Positions 28,400-37,372 are shown, numbered from the stretch's first letter. The stretch is DNA of 64,000 nt from UBA11606 sp049437325 (GCA_049437325.1 JBMTIM010000001.1:1-64000), one strand, 5' to 3'. Made by a program: numbers and translations. Notes: generated by a model from the letters alone, not told the origin.

Positions 28400-29125
28400 T
28401 CACGAGCCGTCGGCGACCTCGCGAAGTCGCCGACGCAGGATGTAGAGGTAGGTCAGCGCCCCGCTGACCGAAAAGAAGAACCACTGAAATGCGTACGACA
28501 GGTGCGGTCCGTCGTCGAGGACCGGTGGTGGGACCGGCACCGGTACCTCGTTTCGGGGTGGATCCTGCGACTCGAGTTGCACCCACCGTCCAACGACATC
28601 GACGCCCAGGAGCCTCGACACGACGTCGAGTTCGACGCGATTGATCTCCGGCAGCGATGTCCGACTCTCACCGATTCGACCCCCATCGACACTGTCGAAG
28701 AGGCGTCCGGCGATCACGACATCTCCGGTGGGCGTCTCGATCGTCGCCACCGCCTCGGTCGCCACCATGGTGCGGGGAACCCACCCTCGGACAACGACTG
28801 CGAGACGCCCGTCAGCGAGCTCGACCGGCGTTGCGAGCCAGCTACCCGGTCGGGTGTCGAAGGTTCGGTTGGCAACCAGGAAGCTCAAGTCGGCGCGATA
28901 GTTCCCGGTGACGGTCACCGCCGTGTGGTCGAGAACGCCGGGATCGTCGAGCACGTCCTCGATCGGCCGGGCCGGCGCATCGGACGCCGCTCGGATCTGG
29001 TCGTTGTCGGCCTTGCGAGCCTCGAGTCGGTCGAGTTGCCAAAACCCCAACCCGATCATCGCCACGACCATGCAGACGGCGAACACGTGAGACAGCACCC
29101 AACCGGGCGTGAGCAGGGAGCGCAC
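28400..29125 (-). CDS. SURF1-family protein
   Basis: A 241-aa protein with the SURF1 architecture. An N-terminal helix (LSHVFAVCMVVAMIGLGFWQ) ends in the conserved FWQL motif, followed by a large periplasmic domain with RGWVPR and a C-terminal helix starting at YAFQWFFF. SURF1 assists haem a insertion into cytochrome oxidase. No oxidase genes are in this window. GTG 29123-29125 is chosen because a longer start at 29173 would overlap dapB by 38 bases. Confidence 0.88.
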   Translation of the reverse strand: MRSLLTPGWVLSHVFAVCMVVAMIGLGFWQLDRLEARKADNDQIRAASDAPARPIEDVLDDPGVLDHTAVTVTGNYRADLSFLVANRTFDTRPGSWLATPVELADGRLAVVVRGWVPRTMVATEAVATIETPTGDVVIAGRLFDSVDGGRIGESRTSLPEINRVELDVVSRLLGVDVVGRWVQLESQDPPRNEVPVPVPPPVLDDGPHLSYAFQWFFFSVSGALTYLYILRRRLREVADGS

Positions 29126-29135
29126 GACAGATCGA

Positions 29136-29864
29136 TCAGAGACCGAGGTACGCGTCGAGTCCGACCGTGACACCGGGAAACTCTGCGATGCGCTTCACGG
29201 CGACGAGAACACCGGGCATGAAGGATGTGCGATCAGTGGTGTCGTGACGAATTGTGAGTGTCTGCCCCATCGCACCGAGAAGGACCTCCTGATTCGCCAC
29301 CGCACCGACCATCCGGACGCTGTGGACCCGGATACCGCCCGGACCAACTCCCCCCCGAGCGCCGGGATACACCTCGTGGGTCGTCGGGTCTGCGGCCCAG
29401 TCGGCCGATGCTGCCGCCATGCGCTCTGCGGTGTGCGTGGCAGTTCCCGAGGGTGCATCGAGCTTGTTGTGATGATGGAACTCGATGATCTCCGCCGTCT
29501 CGAAATGAGGGGCCGCAAGCTCGGCCATTCGAATCATGAGCACTGCACCGATGGCGAAGTTGGGCGCGATGAGGGCGTTGCTCGTCGTGAATCGAGCTCG
29601 AATCTCATCGAGATCGTCGTCGCTGAACCCCGTCGTCCCGACGACAGCATGGATGTCGTTCGCCGCTGCGAACACCAAGGTCTCACGAGCGACGTCGCGC
29701 ACGGTGAAGTCGACGACCACCTCTGCACCATTCGCAGTCAACAGATCGAGTGAATCCCCTTGGTCGATCTCGGCAACCAGTTCGGTTCCCGCATCAGCCT
29801 CGATCGCGCGGCACACCTCTCGGCCCATTCGGCCGGCAGCACCGACCACTCCAACTCGGATCAT
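29136..29864 (-). CDS. dapB: 4-hydroxy-tetrahydrodipicolinate reductase
   Basis: Second step of the diaminopimelate branch, using NAD(P)H. The 242-aa product has the nucleotide-binding GAAGRMG motif (9-15) and the active-site stretch IIEFHHHNKLDAPSGTA with the catalytic His/Lys. It lies in the conserved pnp-M16 peptidase-dapB order, though an inserted plus-strand gene sits between the peptidase and dapB. SURF1 follows 10 bases after its stop. Confidence 0.96.
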   Translation of the reverse strand: MIRVGVVGAAGRMGREVCRAIEADAGTELVAEIDQGDSLDLLTANGAEVVVDFTVRDVARETLVFAAANDIHAVVGTTGFSDDDLDEIRARFTTSNALIAPNFAIGAVLMIRMAELAAPHFETAEIIEFHHHNKLDAPSGTATHTAERMAAASADWAADPTTHEVYPGARGGVGPGGIRVHSVRMVGAVANQEVLLGAMGQTLTIRHDTTDRTSFMPGVLVAVKRIAEFPGVTVGLDAYLGL

Positions 29865-29924
29865 GCCCGCAGGTTAGGCGCCAAGACCTCCCCACCGGCG
29901 GCCCCATCCACTACCGTCGGTCTC

Positions 29925-30389
29925 ATGCTTGCAGCCATCGGTGACACGCCGTACAACATCATGCTCTTCCTCCATATCTTGACCGGTGTGGTCGCGTTCG
30001 CTCCGGCGTTCACCCATCCCGTGATCCAAGGCAAGATGGAGCGCGCCGGGTTCGACGGCCGCTCGACCGTCATCGGTTACATGGCGTCATACGGCATGAA
30101 GATCTACGGCTCGGCGCTCGTCCTCTGCGGCTTGCTGGGGTTCGGAGTTGCGGGGATGAGCGACGACGTGTTCAAACTCAGCCAGGGATGGCTCGTCACC
30201 GCAGTCATCGTGTGGATCGTCATGAATGGCCTGCTCCACGGCGCGATCCTGCCGTCGGAAAAAGCGATCGGTCTCGCCGGTCCTGACGGCGCCCCAGCGG
30301 CGGAGAAAAAACTTGCGACGGCCGGGGGGCTCATCACCGTGCTCTTCCTCGTCCAGCTCTACCTGATGGTGTTCCGGCCGGGCCTCTGA
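29925..30389 (+). CDS. Hypothetical membrane protein (DUF2269-like)
   Basis: A 154-aa protein with four predicted helices (about 10-30, 52-72, 83-103, 130-150). An early His-containing helix (LFLHILTGVVAF) resembles the DUF2269 / small haem-membrane-protein pattern. The function is unknown. It is divergent from dapB and convergent with the M16 peptidase, breaking up the otherwise minus-strand block. Confidence 0.65.
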   Translation: MLAAIGDTPYNIMLFLHILTGVVAFAPAFTHPVIQGKMERAGFDGRSTVIGYMASYGMKIYGSALVLCGLLGFGVAGMSDDVFKLSQGWLVTAVIVWIVMNGLLHGAILPSEKAIGLAGPDGAPAAEKKLATAGGLITVLFLVQLYLMVFRPGL

Positions 30390-30423
30390 CGCACACGTGG
30401 GTTCGCCCGGCTGCGGTGCTCGT

Positions 30424-31692
30424 TCAGCCCGGAGCCACCACGCTCACTGCGGACGGTCCGGCGAGAACGTCGGCGATCACCCGCTGCACGTCGGTTGCAC
30501 TCACGGCACGGACTGCGTCGAGGTATTCGTCGACGCCCACGACCCGGTCGCGGATCAAGACGTTGGTGGCGAGTCGAGACATCCGGCTTCCGGTGTCTTC
30601 GAGGCCCAGCACCGTCGCCCCCTCGAACCCCCCGCGCGCCACTTCGAGTTCACGCTCGCCCGGTCCGTCCTCGGCGAGCAGTGCGAGTTGTTCGTCGATC
30701 ACCGACCGAAGTTCGGAGAGCCGTTCAGGTGCAGTCGCTGCGTAGACCGAAATGGTGCCGGCATCGACGAACGAACTGCCTGAGGCGAACACCGAGTAGC
30801 TCAAGCCCCGCTTTTCGCGGACCTCGCGGAAGAGACGACTCGACCAGCCGCCGCCGAGCAACTGCGTGGCGACGGCAAGCGCATACCGGTCGGGGCTGTG
30901 CAGCCCGGGTGACCGCCAGCCCCTGGCGAAGTGGGCTTGCTCGATCGAGCGATACGTACTGGTGTCGGACGCCTCTGCGTCGACCGGCTCGATGCGGGTG
31001 GGCGCTTCTCCCCCACTACGTCCGCCCAGTGCCGCATCGACTCGGGCCACGATCTCGTCGTGCTCGACCGGACCGACCACGGCAACCACGATGTTGGGCC
31101 GGCGGTACCACCGGTCATGAAAGGAGCGGACATCGTCGACAGTCATCGATCGAATCGATCTTGGGGTACCGAGCACCTCCCACCCGAGTGCGTGATTCGG
31201 GAAAAGGCGTTCGGCGAGAACCGAATGCACAACGTCGTCGGGGGTGTCGGCGCTCCACGCCAACTCCTCGAGAATGACCTGCCGTTCGGCATCGAGATCC
31301 TCAGCGGTGAAGCCCGGATCGACGAGCACGTCGAGCAGTGTGTCGAGGCCGAAATCGAGATCCCAGGCAGGGACCCGAGCGTGAAAGGCGGTGTACTCCT
31401 TCGAGGTGAACGCGTTGAGATCGCCACCGACAGCATCGATGCCTTCGGCGATCTCGTGAGCCGTCCTCGACGAGGTTCCCTTGAAGAGCAGGTGTTCCAG
31501 AAAATGCGAAACACCCGCCAGTTCGGCCGGTTCGTCACGGTTGCCGACACCGACCCAGACGCCGATCGCCGCCGACCGCGAGTGCGGGAGCGTCTCGGTG
31601 ACGACCCGGAGTCCGCCGTCGAGTCGGCTGACGCACACCGGGTCGTCCTCCTCGAAGGACGACCCGGGCGCGTGCAACGTACGTTCAGTCAA
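30424..31692 (-). CDS. M16-family zinc metallopeptidase
   Basis: A 422-aa pitrilysin/mitochondrial-processing-peptidase-like enzyme. The inverted zinc motif HFLEH (HxxEH) is at about residues 62-66, with the distal Glu in the ERQVILEEL helix about 75 residues later. Two M16 half-domains fill the length. It lies 15 bases downstream of pnp, in the conserved rpsO-pnp-M16-dapB order. The substrate is unknown. Confidence 0.95.
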   Translation of the reverse strand: MTERTLHAPGSSFEEDDPVCVSRLDGGLRVVTETLPHSRSAAIGVWVGVGNRDEPAELAGVSHFLEHLLFKGTSSRTAHEIAEGIDAVGGDLNAFTSKEYTAFHARVPAWDLDFGLDTLLDVLVDPGFTAEDLDAERQVILEELAWSADTPDDVVHSVLAERLFPNHALGWEVLGTPRSIRSMTVDDVRSFHDRWYRRPNIVVAVVGPVEHDEIVARVDAALGGRSGGEAPTRIEPVDAEASDTSTYRSIEQAHFARGWRSPGLHSPDRYALAVATQLLGGGWSSRLFREVREKRGLSYSVFASGSSFVDAGTISVYAATAPERLSELRSVIDEQLALLAEDGPGERELEVARGGFEGATVLGLEDTGSRMSRLATNVLIRDRVVGVDEYLDAVRAVSATDVQRVIADVLAGPSAVSVVAPG

Positions 31693-31707
31693 CGGTTGGT
31701 CCGTCGA

Positions 31708-34095
31708 TCACCGACGACCGCGGCCTCCACGACCACGCCCACGGCCACCGCCGCCTCCGCCGGAGCGACGAGGCGCCTCTGGGCCCAGGTCGCCGAACTC
31801 GGATGCAAGATCTTCGTCGAACGACGCATCGAACGAGACGGCGACCCGATCACCCGACTCCTCGCCTGCGTCCTCGGACGAGTCGCTCGGCGAGGAGTCC
31901 GAAGCACCACCGCCGGTGGCCTCAGGACCGTCGCCGACCGGCTTGAGCGAGATCTTCCCGTTCGGATCGACGTCTTCGACGACCACCTGAACTTCCTGAC
32001 CGAGCTCGAGCACATCCTCGACCCGATCGATGCGCTTGCTGCCCCCGATCTTGGAGATGTGAAGCAGACCATCGCGGCCGGGAAGGATGTTCACGAACGC
32101 TCCGAACTTGGTGATGTTCACGACCCGACCGGCGTACTCGGCGCCGACTTCAGCCGTCGGCGGATCGAGGATCAGCTCGATCTGTCGCTTGGCCTCGGCC
32201 ACAGCACCGTTGTCGGTACTGGCGATGGCGACGATACCGACCATGCCGTCATCGTCGACGGAGATGTCAGCGCCCGTCTCTGCCTGGATGGTGTTGATCA
32301 CCTTGCCCTTGGGGCCGATGACTTCGCCGATCTTGTCGATCGGGATCTCGAAGCTGACGATCTTCGGGGCGGTGTCGCGCACCTCTTCTCGCGGCTCGGG
32401 GATTGCCTCGAGCATGATGTCGAGAATGTCGAGCCGTGCCTCGCGAGCTTGAGCAAGCGCACCGGCCAGCACGTTGGCCGGGATGCCGGCGATCTTCGTG
32501 TCGAGCTGGAGTGCGGTGACGAAGTCGGTCGTGCCGGCGACCTTGAAGTCCATGTCGCCAAAGGCGTCTTCGGCGCCGAGGATGTCGGTGAGCGTCACAT
32601 ACTCGCCCTCGGCGTGCACGAGACCCATCGCAATACCGGCGACCGGCGCCTTGATCGGGACACCGGCATCCATGAGCGACAGCGTCGAGCCGCAGACCGA
32701 CCCCATCGACGACGAACCATTCGATGCCATGACCTCGGACACGGTGCGCACGGTGTAGGGCCATTCCTCGAAGCTCGGCACGACCGGGAAGACCGCGCGC
32801 TCGGCAAGCGCACCATGACCGATCTCACGACGCTTCGGACCACGCATGAAGCCGGTCTCGCCGGTGGAGAAGGGCGGGAAGTTGTAGTGGTGGAAATACC
32901 GCTTCTTCTCGGTCGGCGAGAGGTCGTCGATCATCATGTCGCTGCGGCCCATCCCGAGCGTCGTGATGTTGAGCACCTGCGTCTCACCGCGCTGGAAGAG
33001 GCCGGAACCGTGCGACGTCGGGATGACACCCACCTCGGACGAGACGGCGCGCAGCTCGGCCGGCTTGCGACCGTCGATGCGGATACCTTCCTCCACGATT
33101 CGCTTGCGAACGACCTTCTTCATCACCGAACGAGCGGCGGCCTTGATCTGCTTGCCGGCATCGGCGTTGTCAGCGAACTGGCCTTCGAGTTCTGCAACGA
33201 GGGCGGCGGAGACCTCGGACTCTGCATTCTGGCGATCGGTCTTGTCGGCGATCATCTGGGTGGCGGCGATGCGCTCGGTACCAGCAGCCTCGACCGCAGC
33301 GTAGATCTCGTCGGTGTAGTCGATGGAAAGTGGCGCCTCCATCTTCTCGATCTCACCGAGTTGCTCGAGGCACGCCTGCTGGAGTTCGATCATCTCACGG
33401 ATCCAGACCTTGCACGCCTCGAGGCCACCAGCGAGAACGTCCTCGTCGACCTTCGGTGTCCCCGACTCGTAGAGCGGCCAGCTGTTGGCCGTTCCGCCGG
33501 CTTCGACCATCATCACGGCGACGTCGTCACCGTCGAGCCGCCCGGCCACAACCATTTCGAAGGCCGACTGCTCGGACTCTTCGTAGGTCGGGAACGGGAT
33601 CCACTCACCCTCCGGCGACCAGCTCATGCGAACACCGCCGATCGGACCGTCGAAGGGGATCGGTGATGCACAGAGCGCGAGCGAGGCCGCATTCAGGGCG
33701 AGGATGTCGTACGGGTTCTCTTGATCGGCGCCGAGAACGGTGCCGACAACATGCACTTCGTTGCGGAAACCATCGGGGAAGGCGGGACGAAGCGGACGGT
33801 CGATCAGGCGACAGGTCAGGATCGCCTGCTCACCGGCCCGCGCTTCACGACGGAAGAACGAGCCGGGGATCTTGCCGGCGGCATACATGCGCTCTTCGAT
33901 GTCGACGGTCAGCGGGAAGAAATCGGCGCCGTCGCGGGGCGACTTGGCGCCCGTGGCGGTGACGAGGACGACGGTGTCGCCCATGCGAGCCGTGATCGAG
34001 CCTCCGGCGAGGGGCGCGAACTTGCCGACTTCGAACGTGGCGTCCTTGCCCTCACCGCGGCTGAACGCGCCGGTGACGGAAGTGGTTTTGGTCAT
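31708..34095 (-). CDS. pnp: Polyribonucleotide nucleotidyltransferase (PNPase)
   Basis: Phosphorolytic 3'-5' exoribonuclease. The 795-aa product (ATG 34093-34095) has two RNase PH domains separated by a helical domain, a KH domain (about 585-645, with GPKGKVIN) and an S1 domain (about 660-730). An acidic stretch and a Gly/Arg-rich tail (GRGRGRGGRGRR) complete it. The second RNase PH half has the catalytic region QRGETQVLN. Expression is probably controlled through the structured leader described at 34137-34174. Confidence 0.97.
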   Translation of the reverse strand: MTKTTSVTGAFSRGEGKDATFEVGKFAPLAGGSITARMGDTVVLVTATGAKSPRDGADFFPLTVDIEERMYAAGKIPGSFFRREARAGEQAILTCRLIDRPLRPAFPDGFRNEVHVVGTVLGADQENPYDILALNAASLALCASPIPFDGPIGGVRMSWSPEGEWIPFPTYEESEQSAFEMVVAGRLDGDDVAVMMVEAGGTANSWPLYESGTPKVDEDVLAGGLEACKVWIREMIELQQACLEQLGEIEKMEAPLSIDYTDEIYAAVEAAGTERIAATQMIADKTDRQNAESEVSAALVAELEGQFADNADAGKQIKAAARSVMKKVVRKRIVEEGIRIDGRKPAELRAVSSEVGVIPTSHGSGLFQRGETQVLNITTLGMGRSDMMIDDLSPTEKKRYFHHYNFPPFSTGETGFMRGPKRREIGHGALAERAVFPVVPSFEEWPYTVRTVSEVMASNGSSSMGSVCGSTLSLMDAGVPIKAPVAGIAMGLVHAEGEYVTLTDILGAEDAFGDMDFKVAGTTDFVTALQLDTKIAGIPANVLAGALAQAREARLDILDIMLEAIPEPREEVRDTAPKIVSFEIPIDKIGEVIGPKGKVINTIQAETGADISVDDDGMVGIVAIASTDNGAVAEAKRQIELILDPPTAEVGAEYAGRVVNITKFGAFVNILPGRDGLLHISKIGGSKRIDRVEDVLELGQEVQVVVEDVDPNGKISLKPVGDGPEATGGGASDSSPSDSSEDAGEESGDRVAVSFDASFDEDLASEFGDLGPEAPRRSGGGGGGRGRGRGGRGRR

Positions 34096-34136
34096 GTGTT
34101 GTATTCCTTGGGACAAACACACAACCGCCAGTTCCC

Positions 34137-34174
34137 AGTCGTGAATCGCTGAGCATGCTCAGAGACTCACGACT
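34137..34174 (-). promoter_or_regulatory. Long inverted repeat (candidate RNase III hairpin) in the pnp leader
   Basis: Two 19-base arms (34137-34155 and 34156-34174) match at 17 of 19 positions with no spacer. The core ctgagcatgctcag is a perfect palindrome. As RNA sense to pnp, one of the two mismatches becomes a G-U pair. The hairpin ends 41 bases before the pnp start codon. Established knowledge: in E. coli and Streptomyces the rpsO-pnp interval carries hairpins cut by RNase III. A DNA operator is the alternative. Confidence 0.6.
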
Positions 34175-34261
34175 ACGCACCAACCGTCGTGTGCTCGATT
34201 GTTCGCAGGACGTTCCTGCTACTGGGATTCGTCGGGTTTCCACGGAAACGATCCGGCGGAA

Positions 34262-34290
34262 ACCGAAAGGGCGACCCGGAGGGCCGCCCT
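34262..34290 (-). terminator. Candidate intrinsic terminator after rpsO
   Basis: Ten bases after the rpsO stop on the minus strand, AGGGCG (34290-34285) and CGCCCT (34273-34268) can pair around an 11-base loop. A modest T-rich run (TTCGGTTT) follows. The stem is only 6 bp, so partial termination between rpsO and pnp is the likely outcome. Confidence 0.5.
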
Positions 34291-34299
34291 CACATCTTG

Positions 34300-34581
34300 T
34301 CAGCGACGCAGACCGAGGTGTGCGATCACCGCACGGTAGCGTTCGACGTCGTTGTCCCGGATGTAGTCCAGGAGACGACGACGGCGGCCGACCAGCATGA
34401 GGAGGCCACGCTGGGTGTGGAAGTCCTTCTTGTGGACCTTCATGTGCTCGGTGAGGTGGTTGATTCGCTCCGAGAGGAGCGCAACCTGAATCTCGGGCGA
34501 GCCGGTGTCGTTCTCGGCAAGACCGAAGGCCTTCGCCATGTCGGCGATGGTTTCGCTCTTGTCACGCAGATTCACTGCCAT
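34300..34581 (-). CDS. rpsO: 30S ribosomal protein S15
   Basis: A primary 16S rRNA binding protein. The 93-aa product contains the S15 signature NDTGSPEIQVALLSERI, the LTEHMKVHKKDFHTQRGL helix pair and the C-terminal RRRRLLDYI..ND.ERYRA motif. It is four residues longer than the usual 89 because of an extended N-terminus (VNLRDKSE). The start ATG 34579-34581 is preceded by AAGGAAAG. Confidence 0.97.
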   Translation of the reverse strand: MAVNLRDKSETIADMAKAFGLAENDTGSPEIQVALLSERINHLTEHMKVHKKDFHTQRGLLMLVGRRRRLLDYIRDNDVERYRAVIAHLGLRR

Positions 34582-34646
34582 GGTCGTGTGCGTCTTTCCT
34601 TGGGTGCGTTACCCGGCCGTCCGTACCGCTGTGCGAGCAGGACCGC

Positions 34647-34667
34647 GGGTCCCCGCGATGAGGACCC
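34647..34667 (-). promoter_or_regulatory. Hairpin in the rpsO leader
   Basis: The arms gggtcc (34647-34652) and ggaccc (34662-34667) form a 6-bp hairpin about 65 bases upstream of the rpsO start. A TATCCT hexamer just upstream on the minus strand (about 34674-34679) could be the -10 element of an rpsO promoter. S15 is known to repress its own mRNA through structured leaders; whether this hairpin serves that is inference. Confidence 0.3.
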
Positions 34668-34782
34668 CTCGAGGATAGCGGGCCGCTGTGGAAATCGTTT
34701 CGTGCAGCTGCACCGAACTCGCAATCGTGACCAGCAGCCCGGCGCTCTCCGGCTCGCCCGACCCGACCCTGGAGCTGCAGGT

Positions 34783-35307
34783 TCACGGGGTCAGATCGAG
34801 TTCCCAGGTCCCCTCGACGTCGAGAATCCTGACCAGCGCTTCCCGATCGACCGGGCCGGCGGTGCCGCCTTCGGCTGTCACCCGGCAGGCGATCTCGCGC
34901 CCCACCACGATCACGACCCGTGATTCCGCGCAACGAACCAACGCCGTATCCCCGAGGTCCGCATCGAGGCGGGCTGCTGCGTCGAGCTCGACCGCCGACA
35001 CGTCGAGAACCGGCGTCTCGAGCGCAACCGTCACTTCGACCGATTCAGCATCGGCACGGATCAGTGCAACATCGAGCACGACCTGGTCACCACCCAGGAC
35101 CCCAGCGCAGGTGATCAGCTCGAACCCGCCCTCGGGAATCGGTGCCAGCTCCTCGACCCTCGGACACCCGATGTCGGCGATTCCGAGATCGCCAGCCGCC
35201 CCGGCGACCGCTGCCTCGACATCGGAGCGCTGCAGGTCGGGAAGCTCCTCCGCACACGCAACCGTGCCTGCAAGCAGCAGAAGCAACAGGGTCAGGTGGC
35301 GAGCCAC
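34783..35307 (-). CDS. Exported protein or lipoprotein, DUF4333-like
   Basis: A 174-aa protein from GTG 35305-35307. The signal sequence RHLTLLLLLLAGTVAC could be a lipoprotein signal (Cys17), although Thr at the -3 position is atypical. The mature part has two pairs of short beta-rich units with cysteines in IGCPRV and ITCAGV, resembling actinobacterial DUF4333 secreted modules. A longer upstream reading overlaps the YhhN gene extensively and is rejected; the chosen start overlaps it by 16 bases. The function is unknown. Confidence 0.6.
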   Translation of the reverse strand: MARHLTLLLLLLAGTVACAEELPDLQRSDVEAAVAGAAGDLGIADIGCPRVEELAPIPEGGFELITCAGVLGGDQVVLDVALIRADAESVEVTVALETPVLDVSAVELDAAARLDADLGDTALVRCAESRVVIVVGREIACRVTAEGGTAGPVDREALVRILDVEGTWELDLTP

Positions 35308-35924
35308 AACACCACTCCCACCTGGCCGAGATGGCCGGTGGCGTGCACCAGTGCGTTGCCTCCCGGCGCCGGAGCGACGAAACGGTTCCATGTGACCAAC
35401 GCCGCCGATGCGAAGAAGCACCCACCGCCGATCGCTGCGATCAAGACACCGGTACCAGCCGCAAGAATCCCGAGCAACGCGGCAGTGAAGAGCGCGCCGG
35501 CGATCAGAATGCCGGCCGCCGGGTGTTGTCTGCGGGCGCCGTCGATGATCTGCGGAGCCGCCCCGATCCCGATCCCGACGTAGAGCAGTGCGGCGACGAC
35601 AGCGGTTGCCGGTTCGACCGCCTCGACGAGGGCAGCAGCGAAGAGCACGTGGGCAACGACGGTGGCAAGAATCCCAGCCTCGAAACGGGCGTCAGGAGTC
35701 GAGAGCACCACGTCCCCCACGAGGGCCGCTCCCAACGCCGCAACGATGAGTCCACGGGTGATGTCCGCCGGCGTTTCGATCGCAAGCGCGGCCCCGATCA
35801 ATGCGATGTCGACCAACGGCTTGGCGATGAACTCGACACTCACCCGCCGACGAGCAACACCCCACCAGTCGACCAGCGCCGCGATGAGCGCCAGCGCAAG
35901 CAGGAGGTCCGCTGCGACGGTCAC
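35292..35924 (-). CDS. YhhN-family lysoplasmalogenase-like membrane protein
   Basis: A 210-aa protein with about eight hydrophobic helices. It has the YhhN pattern: KPLVDIALIG near residue 35 and LVGDVVLS near residue 68, where conserved Lys and Asp residues occur. Characterised members hydrolyse the vinyl-ether bond of lysoplasmalogens. The bacterial substrate is uncertain. It lies 6 bases downstream of the ferredoxin reductase gene, probably in the same transcript. Confidence 0.8.
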   Translation of the reverse strand: MTVAADLLLALALIAALVDWWGVARRRVSVEFIAKPLVDIALIGAALAIETPADITRGLIVAALGAALVGDVVLSTPDARFEAGILATVVAHVLFAAALVEAVEPATAVVAALLYVGIGIGAAPQIIDGARRQHPAAGILIAGALFTAALLGILAAGTGVLIAAIGGGCFFASAALVTWNRFVAPAPGGNALVHATGHLGQVGVVLWLAT

Positions 35925-35930
35925 CCGGAA

Positions 35931-37133
35931 TCAGACCTCGGCTGCGATGGCGTCGGCGAAGCTGGTCCCATTCTCGATCATGGTCTTGTACTGCATGACA
36001 TGGCGCGGACGATTGAATCCGAGGACACCGACAAGCTTCCCTTCCCGACCGTAGAGCGCCGCAAACCGATGATCTTCGAGGGTGCCGGTGACGACCTCGA
36101 CCTCGTCATCGGGTCGAACCCGACCGGCGAGCTGGATCTTGCGGTCGTACTGATCGGACCAGAACCACGGGACCGGCGCAAAGGGCTGCGCCTCGGCATC
36201 GGGGGTCAGGAGCCGCTCTGCTGCATGCACGCCCTGCTCGATCGCATTGTCCCAGTGCTCGACCCGCATCACCTCGTCGAAGCGATGATTTGGCCAACGG
36301 GCAACGTCACCCGCTGCGGTGACGCCCGGCCCAGCAAGCATGGTCGCATCACAGACGACACCGTTGTCGATGGTGAGCCCAGACCCCTCGAGCCATTCGG
36401 TGTTCGGAACGACGCCGATACCGACGACGACGAGGTCGGTGTCGATTTCGGTGCCATCGGTCAACACAACCGACGTGACGCGGCCCCGCTCGGCCTCGAC
36501 GCGATCGACACCGACATTGGTCCGCAAATCCACACCGTGGCGGCGGTGAACCTCGGCACAGACCTCTCCCATCCGTTCGCCCAGGACTCGGCCAAGTGGC
36601 GTCGGCAGGGCTTCGACCATCGTCACGTCGAGCGCACGCTGGCGGCACGTGGCGGCGACCTCTGCACCGATGAACCCGGCACCGACGACGACAACCCGCC
36701 GGGGGCCCGCCTCGAGCTCGGCCCGCAACGCCAGGGCCTGATCGAGGTCGCGCAACACGTGGACCCCTCCGATGGTTTCGGCACCGGGCAGGGTGCGGCA
36801 GCGCGCTCCGGTGGCGACCAGCAGCCCGTCGACCACGTCGTCACCATCGCTGGTGGACAAGGTACGGCTCTCGAGATCGAAACCCGTTGCGCGCACACCG
36901 AGACGAAGGTCGAGCCCCAACTCGTCGAGGGTCTGCGGTTTCGTCAGTTGAATGCGATCGGTGTCCCAACTGCCGGCAAGGACCTGCTTCGACAGCGGTG
37001 GACGGTCGTAGGGCAGGTGGGACTCGGCACCGATCAGGACAATGCGACCGTCGAATCCGCGACGACGGAGCGCCTCGACAGCACGGATCCCGGCAAGCGA
37101 TGCACCGACGACATGGATCGATTGTCGAGGCAT
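35931..37133 (-). CDS. FAD-dependent ferredoxin reductase (rhodocoxin/putidaredoxin reductase type)
   Basis: A 400-aa flavoprotein with an N-terminal FAD-binding dinucleotide fold (VVGASLAGIRAVEAL), the NAD-binding fold VVVVGAGFIGAEVA (about 147-160), the ATG-type motif LLVATGARCR and the FAD motif GVTAAGDVARW. The length and C-terminal domain match reductases that pass electrons from NAD(P)H to P450 or Rieske ferredoxins. The ferredoxin gene ends 12 bases upstream. No P450 or Rieske oxygenase is in the window, so the acceptor is elsewhere. Confidence 0.93.
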   Translation of the reverse strand: MPRQSIHVVGASLAGIRAVEALRRRGFDGRIVLIGAESHLPYDRPPLSKQVLAGSWDTDRIQLTKPQTLDELGLDLRLGVRATGFDLESRTLSTSDGDDVVDGLLVATGARCRTLPGAETIGGVHVLRDLDQALALRAELEAGPRRVVVVGAGFIGAEVAATCRQRALDVTMVEALPTPLGRVLGERMGEVCAEVHRRHGVDLRTNVGVDRVEAERGRVTSVVLTDGTEIDTDLVVVGIGVVPNTEWLEGSGLTIDNGVVCDATMLAGPGVTAAGDVARWPNHRFDEVMRVEHWDNAIEQGVHAAERLLTPDAEAQPFAPVPWFWSDQYDRKIQLAGRVRPDDEVEVVTGTLEDHRFAALYGREGKLVGVLGFNRPRHVMQYKTMIENGTSFADAIAAEV

Positions 37134-37145
37134 CGAGCTTGCGAC

Positions 37146-37337
37146 TCAGTCCTCGAGCGAAATTGCCTGCTTCGGGCAGCGCTGGACGCACTCCTCCATC
37201 CGCGCACGATCACCCTCGTCGGGGTGCTCGTTGAGGACGTAAAGGAAGTCGTCATCTCGGACCTCGAACACATCGGGTGCAATCTGCATGCAAATGGCGT
37301 TGCTCTCGCACAGATCGAAATCGACCACGATCTTCAT
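37146..37337 (-). CDS. [3Fe-4S]-type ferredoxin
   Basis: A 63-aa ferredoxin with Cys at 10, 16, 50 and 54: CESNAIC, then CVQRCPKQAI. Asn13 replaces the second Cys of a 4Fe motif, so the cluster is expected to be [3Fe-4S] held by Cys10, Cys16 and Cys54, as in actinobacterial P450 ferredoxins. It is co-directional with and 12 bases from its probable reductase. Confidence 0.93.
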   Translation of the reverse strand: MKIVVDFDLCESNAICMQIAPDVFEVRDDDFLYVLNEHPDEGDRARMEECVQRCPKQAISLED

Positions 37338-37372
37338 TGGACGTCCTCCCCGGACCGGTTGCTGGCCGCAGA

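Noticed and set aside
30931..33666. A 911-codon plus-strand open frame opposite the M16 peptidase and pnp
   Set aside because: Both minus-strand genes have full family motifs; the antisense product has none.
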